Positions 61,401 to 64,000 of a stretch of 64,000 bases of DNA are shown here, one piece after another; the stretch's first letter is position 1, and each line of letters starts with the position of its first letter. The notes below the pieces were generated by a model that did no database searches, was not told where the DNA came from, and worked only from the letters and a program-made list of their open reading frames with translations. This stretch comes from Toxorhynchites rutilus septentrionalis (Eukaryota; Arthropoda; Insecta; Diptera; Culicidae): the NCBI RefSeq assembly GCF_029784135.1, contig NC_073746.1:51406393-51470392 (forward strand). Reading direction: 5' to 3'. Made by a program: the position numbers and the translations under genes.

Positions 61401-62236
61401 TGTTAGAAATCTTTCAAAACCCTTACTATTTTACCTCTTGTTGAAAGAGTTATTCGTCCTGTAGAGAAAATAGTGTCATTAGAAAAACTGACGCCAGAGA
61501 GCAGCAAATCTATATACATTACAATAATCATTCAATGATCTTCCTCTGAACAAATTTTTCAGTCATTAATAAACAGTTGCGCATATGTTTTGCCAATAAT
61601 GTGGATTGCATATCACGAGCTTTACACGAGTGAAACATATAATAAGTGCTCAGACGCCCATGTATAAACGCTGAAATCATCACAAACATAAATGCAATAA
61701 ATGTATAAGACTGTGAGCGCGCAGTTGAAAGCATTTCTGGAATTCTATGTCACTTGCAGTGCCGGAGGCTGCTACGGTCTATAGTGGATGGCTTTCAAGC
61801 GCACAAATATACCGCACAATGGCCGCTTTGACGGCGGGGTGATGGTGATGCTGAGACGCGTATTTAAATATTTTAACATCAGTTTAGTTCAGCCAGCAGC
61901 TTGCACTATTTGTATCGAAAAGTTGTTCCAGTCATATGACATATATTCATTGGAAACAGCAGTACACAGATATTGCAAACAATGGCGCAAATAACGATTA
62001 CTTACGGAGTTGGCGTGTTTAAGACGCGTGATGGCATGTTTGTTGTTCACATTCCCATTGCTTCCCCCTCCGGGCACAGACGCAACCAAAGTTCTGCTGA
62101 TTCCGATTCCCGGTAGGCCGACACCTACGCCGAAGCCAACACTGCTGGCACCTCCGATGATGGTGGTGCCAACGCCGTGATTGATTCCGAACTCGCTGTG
62201 GTCCGACAAGCTAATTGGCAATTTTCGATCGGTCAT
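43437..62236 (-). CDS. Gef26: PDZ-GEF / Rap guanine nucleotide exchange factor (Gef26, RAPGEF2-like)
   Basis: Minus-strand exons are 62236-62006, 50949-50761, 50670-46560 and 43522-43437, GT/AG and phase-consistent. The product is 1538 residues, or 1512 if 46991-46914 is spliced out. The order is a Gly/Val-rich N-terminus, an acidic VDLSGL/DSDEEDI segment and a cyclic-nucleotide-binding-like domain (about 176-290). Then come RasGEF_N (309-426), PDZ (449-526, [17 protein letters not shown]), Ras-association (723-816) and the CDC25 exchange domain (836-1056, [15 protein letters not shown]). A long Ser/Pro/His-rich tail ends LSTDV, a class I PDZ ligand like the SAV of mammalian RAPGEF2. It loads Rap GTPases with GTP at membranes and junctions. 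The first ATG has an in-frame TAA directly before it. Joining exons 1 and 2 gives RLKHANSL, resembling KLHLTDSL of the mammalian protein. Intron 1 (11 kb) holds a centrin gene on the other strand. Confidence 0.88.
44070..44150 (-). mobile_element. tRNA-like head of a SINE
   Basis: On the minus strand an A-box-like GATGTAGTGGTATCATC (about 44119-44136) is followed by a B-box-like GGTTACGAGTTCAATTCTC (about 44079-44098). It is not a credible functional tRNA, because no proper acceptor-stem pairing was found. The SINE body and tail were not delimited. It lies in the last intron of Gef26. Confidence 0.5.
44930..45255 (+). pseudogene. mariner transposase relic, N-terminal part
   Basis: Frames read [56 protein letters not shown] and [19 protein letters not shown]. 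These are the helix-turn-helix and linker of a mariner transposase, with frameshifts. It stops before the catalytic domain and is related in sequence to the relic at 10735-11080. Confidence 0.7.
45256..46559. other. intronic sequence of Gef26, nothing recognised
   Basis: AT-rich. A 26 bp word (GACCATTAGTTTGATCTATT and onward) at 45390-45415 is shared with 8930-8955 inside the Harbinger-like element. Purine-rich GGGAGGGAAATGG runs lie near 45680-45720. Confidence 0.35.
46914..46991 (-). other. probable 78-nt in-frame intron within Gef26 exon 3
   Basis: The minus strand reads ATG|GTAAGT at the left border and CGCACAG|CGC at the right, both good splice signals. The segment is 78 bases, a multiple of three, with no stop in frame, and it encodes an unconserved-looking stretch with a GT/TA run. 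The open frame therefore cannot tell whether it is removed, retained or alternatively spliced. Splicing joins NY to AQATHRR. Confidence 0.55.
51370..52800 (+). mobile_element. I-clade non-LTR retrotransposon, 3' part with RNase H
   Basis: RT motif [13 protein letters not shown] (about 51388) is followed by [32 protein letters not shown] and [10 protein letters not shown]. An RNase H domain follows, with [30 protein letters not shown] and [10 protein letters not shown], carrying the acidic residues expected. A C-terminal Cys-rich segment comes last. Frameshifts and stops break it into at least four frames. It lies in intron 1 of Gef26, antisense to it. Confidence 0.75.
52930..53575 (+). mobile_element. 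second non-LTR retrotransposon fragment, C-terminal zinc knuckle
   Basis: The open frame 52973-53569 contains [19 protein letters not shown] followed by [20 protein letters not shown]. This C-x2-C-x7-H-x3-C arrangement is typical of the RT C-terminus in I/Jockey/R1-type elements. It directly follows the I-clade relic and could be the tail of a related copy. AATAAA lies at about 53566. Confidence 0.6.
53717..53812 (+). repeat. short interspersed repeat, inverse of 16403-16490
   Basis: Shares GATACGTGCATTCCGC, GGCAGGTGAAAAT and GGCTAGGTT, in inverse orientation, with the copy in the CLIP gene intron. Confidence 0.6.
53813..55470. other. 5' flank of the centrin gene
   Basis: AT-rich to about 54800, with no supported gene. 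The part nearest 55471 is presumably 5' UTR and promoter of the centrin gene, but no firm core promoter element was found. Confidence 0.35.
55471..56397 (+). CDS. centrin (caltractin), EF-hand protein
   Basis: Two coding exons: 55471-55473 (just the ATG, followed by GTAAGA) and 55843-56397 after TTTTCAG, giving 185 residues. The second exon lacks an ATG before the conserved core, and the ATG|GCA junction keeps frame, so the start-codon-only exon is the best model. A basic Ser/Thr-rich N-terminus (about 1-38) precedes four EF-hands. The loops are [36 protein letters not shown] and [12 protein letters not shown]. Loop 3 ends in Asn instead of the Glu that completes calcium binding, so that site is probably weak. 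The C-terminus KKTSLY matches the centrin pattern. Centrins work at centrioles and basal bodies and in mRNA export complexes. The gene is nested in intron 1 of Gef26 on the opposite strand. Confidence 0.88.
56602..56607 (+). terminator. poly(A) signal of the centrin gene
   Basis: AATAAA lies 205 bases after the centrin stop codon and is the first canonical signal downstream. Confidence 0.65.
56608..58228. other. intronic spacer, nothing recognised
   Basis: No gene, repeat pair or motif that I can support was seen in this part of Gef26 intron 1. Confidence 0.3.
58229..58430 (-). pseudogene. hAT-like transposase C-terminal fragment
   Basis: Minus-strand translation includes [19 protein letters not shown] followed by [20 protein letters not shown]. 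This resembles the SHGQA..ERGFS motif near the C-terminus of hAT-related transposases and domesticated relatives. Sequence upstream on the same strand (to about 58800) is out of frame but may belong to it. It is too short to name a family. Confidence 0.45.
59508..59717. mobile_element. MITE, 210 bp
   Basis: The left end ACTCTTATACTCG and the reversed right end ACTCCTATACTCG differ at one base. Inverted pairing continues through GTGTCAGACCGA / CTGTCAGACCGA. GTT flanks both ends, a possible 3 bp target duplication. No coding content. Confidence 0.65.
60296..60375. repeat. AT-rich palindromes
   Basis: Runs such as AATATATAATATTTTTAATT followed by their inverse form a simple AT hairpin cluster. 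No gene. Confidence 0.6.
60982..61183 (+). pseudogene. mariner transposase C-terminal fragment
   Basis: The reading frame gives [35 protein letters not shown] and [16 protein letters not shown], then a stop. FLWG(Y)VK followed by RGGH near the stop is the normal end of a mariner transposase. Everything upstream, including the catalytic part, is missing. Confidence 0.7.
61184..62005. other. 5' end of Gef26 intron 1, nothing recognised
   Basis: No supported feature other than the splice donor of Gef26 exon 1 (GTAAGT reading down from 62005). Confidence 0.3.
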
Positions 62237-62770
62237 TTATCGTGGTCTGTTTTTTCCACAGCAAAGCTACGAGACGATATCAAACAAAGACCACTCACGC
62301 GTACATTAGCACAAACAACACTGCAGCGAACTCCCGGGACGGAACACAAATGTACGCGAGTTAAACACAAGACGTTTATTATTTGGCAAGATAAAATATC
62401 TCAAAGCACACACGCGGACGCGAGAAGAAAATTGATAATGCAACGGAGGAAAACTGGTTCTGCCACTCGCTGCTGATTCGCATATAATTCCTGTGTTCAC
62501 ACAAACACAGCGCACAAGTGCAGCGATGCCACTTGCTGCTGATGCTGCTGCAGCTGGAGTTGTCGGTTGCAGGGTTGTTGATATGCGCACTTCGCGAATT
62601 CGCGTTCTACATCATCGCTGTTTTCATGATCACTAGTCGTCATTAACATAGATTCACCGCTGCGGATGGATAGTCGTTGATAGAGCGTCTAGTGGAGCAT
62701 ATGTTTCGTTCCCGATGCCTTGGGTGATGCTGGCTGCCGCTGGCTGCCGTTCGGTTCTCCTGCAAAAGGG
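62237..62770 (-). other. probable 5' UTR / promoter region of Gef26
   Basis: It precedes the Gef26 start codon and contains CAG/CTG-type short repeats near 62520-62560. At about 62760 the minus strand reads CCTTTTGCAG|GAGAACC, a possible acceptor of a 5' non-coding exon. The start of transcription was not located. Confidence 0.4.
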
Positions 62771-64000
62771 GAAACAGTTCAACTATTTAGTGGCGGGTTT
62801 TTTTCCTTTCCCTTCCCGTTAGTCTGAGGGTGGTATGCAGTGGGAGGCGAAATGTGCGAGCAATTTTCATTATAGGATCAAACTGTTTATTTATTTATTT
62901 TGGCTTGACATCTTTATAACATGGCCAGAATCTCATGGCGCAGACGAAAGCTTGACGCAGGACTTTGATAATTCGGGACAATTGCTGTCGAATTGTGTTT
63001 TTGTAGCTCATTTAACTCTTTGTGGTCGTTTGTCTGCTCTCAGCCACCACAGCAAAAAACCATGCTAATCTTATATTTTACTCAACCAAGTATCAATTTA
63101 CGCTTTTCCTAAACAAAGCTTGATGTCTAGTGAACCTGTTCACGGATCAATACGGTGCTCCTATGAGTAATAGATAACTCAGTATCAAACAAAGTAGTCA
63201 CCCACACAAGACAACGCACAGTGTGTTGATTGCATAGGATTGTGGGACAAAAATCATAACAGCAGAATCTAGCCATTGTAACACTTCGTTGTGATGGAAA
63301 AGATTGTTCATAAGTATCAGAACTACTGTTTACATAAGTGTCTCATGTTATTTGAATAATCGCATAAGTGTCTCGAGCTACAAAATCTTTGTTCTTCTAA
63401 AACGAAAAGTTCTGAAAATCTCGGACCACAGAAGGCATTATTTGAGTGACTACTGGTTCAAATTATGTTGAACTAGTTGTTTTTAAAGTGCAAATTAATT
63501 GTTTGCATAAGTGTATTATGTAATCTGAATAATCTCATGTAAACAAACCTTTGTTTGTTAAAAGAGAAAAGTACTGATCTTTCCGGATACACATTGCTGG
63601 CATTAATTACACATTTATTACATCAATGAAAAAAGTGTCTCATATTCAACGGATAATAAAACTAAAATTATGTGTTGATTATACTTCATGTGATGTACTC
63701 TTGGAGATGGTTTCGGAAGATTTCACACGAAGACGAATTATAAAATATAATTTTTATATAAAGCACCACATCAAAACACATTGTTAAGTTAACACACCTA
63801 CATAGTTTAGAAAAAAAAATGAAAACAATGTTTATTTTTCATAATCTTGTATTTATCACTGCTTTTTCAAGGAAAAATAATTCCGACCAGTACGACACCC
63901 ATGCCCAAATTTAATACGACCGCAAAGGGTCAATACTTCAAATGGTGGTTCTGGAAAAATAGTTTGTTATATGAACTGAATTGAACTTCAAACGAGATGT
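62771..64000. other. right flank, with a diverged tandem duplication
   Basis: No gene is recognised. From about 63327 and again from about 63501 the sequence runs GTTTACATAAGTGT / GTTTGCATAAGTGT. TGAATAATC and AGTTCTGA/AGTACTGA-like words then follow in the same order. This is a diverged direct duplication of about 175 bases. Confidence 0.4.

Noticed and set aside
1..64000. CRISPR arrays, operons, rRNA genes
   Set aside because: None seen. The gene structure is eukaryotic throughout, and tandem units found are long and irregular.

Overview
The window reads as a nuclear chromosome fragment from a mosquito, most likely a culicine. This is inferred from four things. Split genes have canonical GT/AG introns. 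The gene set is insect-like: a CLIP-domain serine protease homologue, a kinase-less insulin-receptor relative, a PDZ/Rap guanine-nucleotide exchange factor (GEF) and a centrin. Introns and spacers are AT-rich and full of transposon debris. The debris includes families known from mosquitoes: DD37E mariner, R1-, RTE- and I-clade retrotransposons, and tRNA-derived SINEs with (AAG)n tails. No rRNA, functional tRNA, CRISPR array or prokaryotic feature was found.

Layout. Positions 1-12000 are almost all repeats. There is a partial ORF running off the left edge, a TATA/initiator promoter of a probable element, and a 2.8 kb terminal-inverted-repeat insert bracketed by two 846 bp direct repeats. A 1.4 kb PIF/Harbinger-like element and a broken mariner follow. 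A five-exon plus-strand gene (12093-20087) encodes a secreted 383-residue CLIP-domain serine protease homologue whose catalytic Ser is Gly. It converges on a six-exon minus-strand gene (20314-30575) for a 981-residue transmembrane insulin-receptor-like protein with no kinase. Their poly(A) signals lie about 20 bp apart. The last intron of the receptor gene is a nest of inverted-repeat, mariner and other insertions. From 30.6 to 37.7 kb there are fold-back repeats and no recognisable gene.

From 43437 (or 37700, with an alternative last exon) to 62236 the minus strand carries a PDZ-GEF/Gef26-type Rap exchange factor. Its 11 kb first intron contains a complete centrin gene on the opposite strand (55471-56397), plus I-clade and other retrotransposon relics. 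The right end (62.8-64 kb) is apparently non-genic.

Functional reading. The four host genes are not an operon and need not act together. The receptor-like protein is probably a ligand-binding decoy of insulin signalling. The protease homologue is probably an extracellular cofactor or regulator of protease cascades. Gef26 activates Rap GTPases at membranes, and centrin is a calcium-binding centriole or basal-body protein. The most unusual structures are the 846 bp duplication that abuts a transposon exactly, the kinase-less receptor with two furin sites, and two alternative Gef26 C-termini (PDZ ligand versus PPxY). Every exon model here was joined by eye from splice signals, frame and phase; no alignment or transcript data were used.
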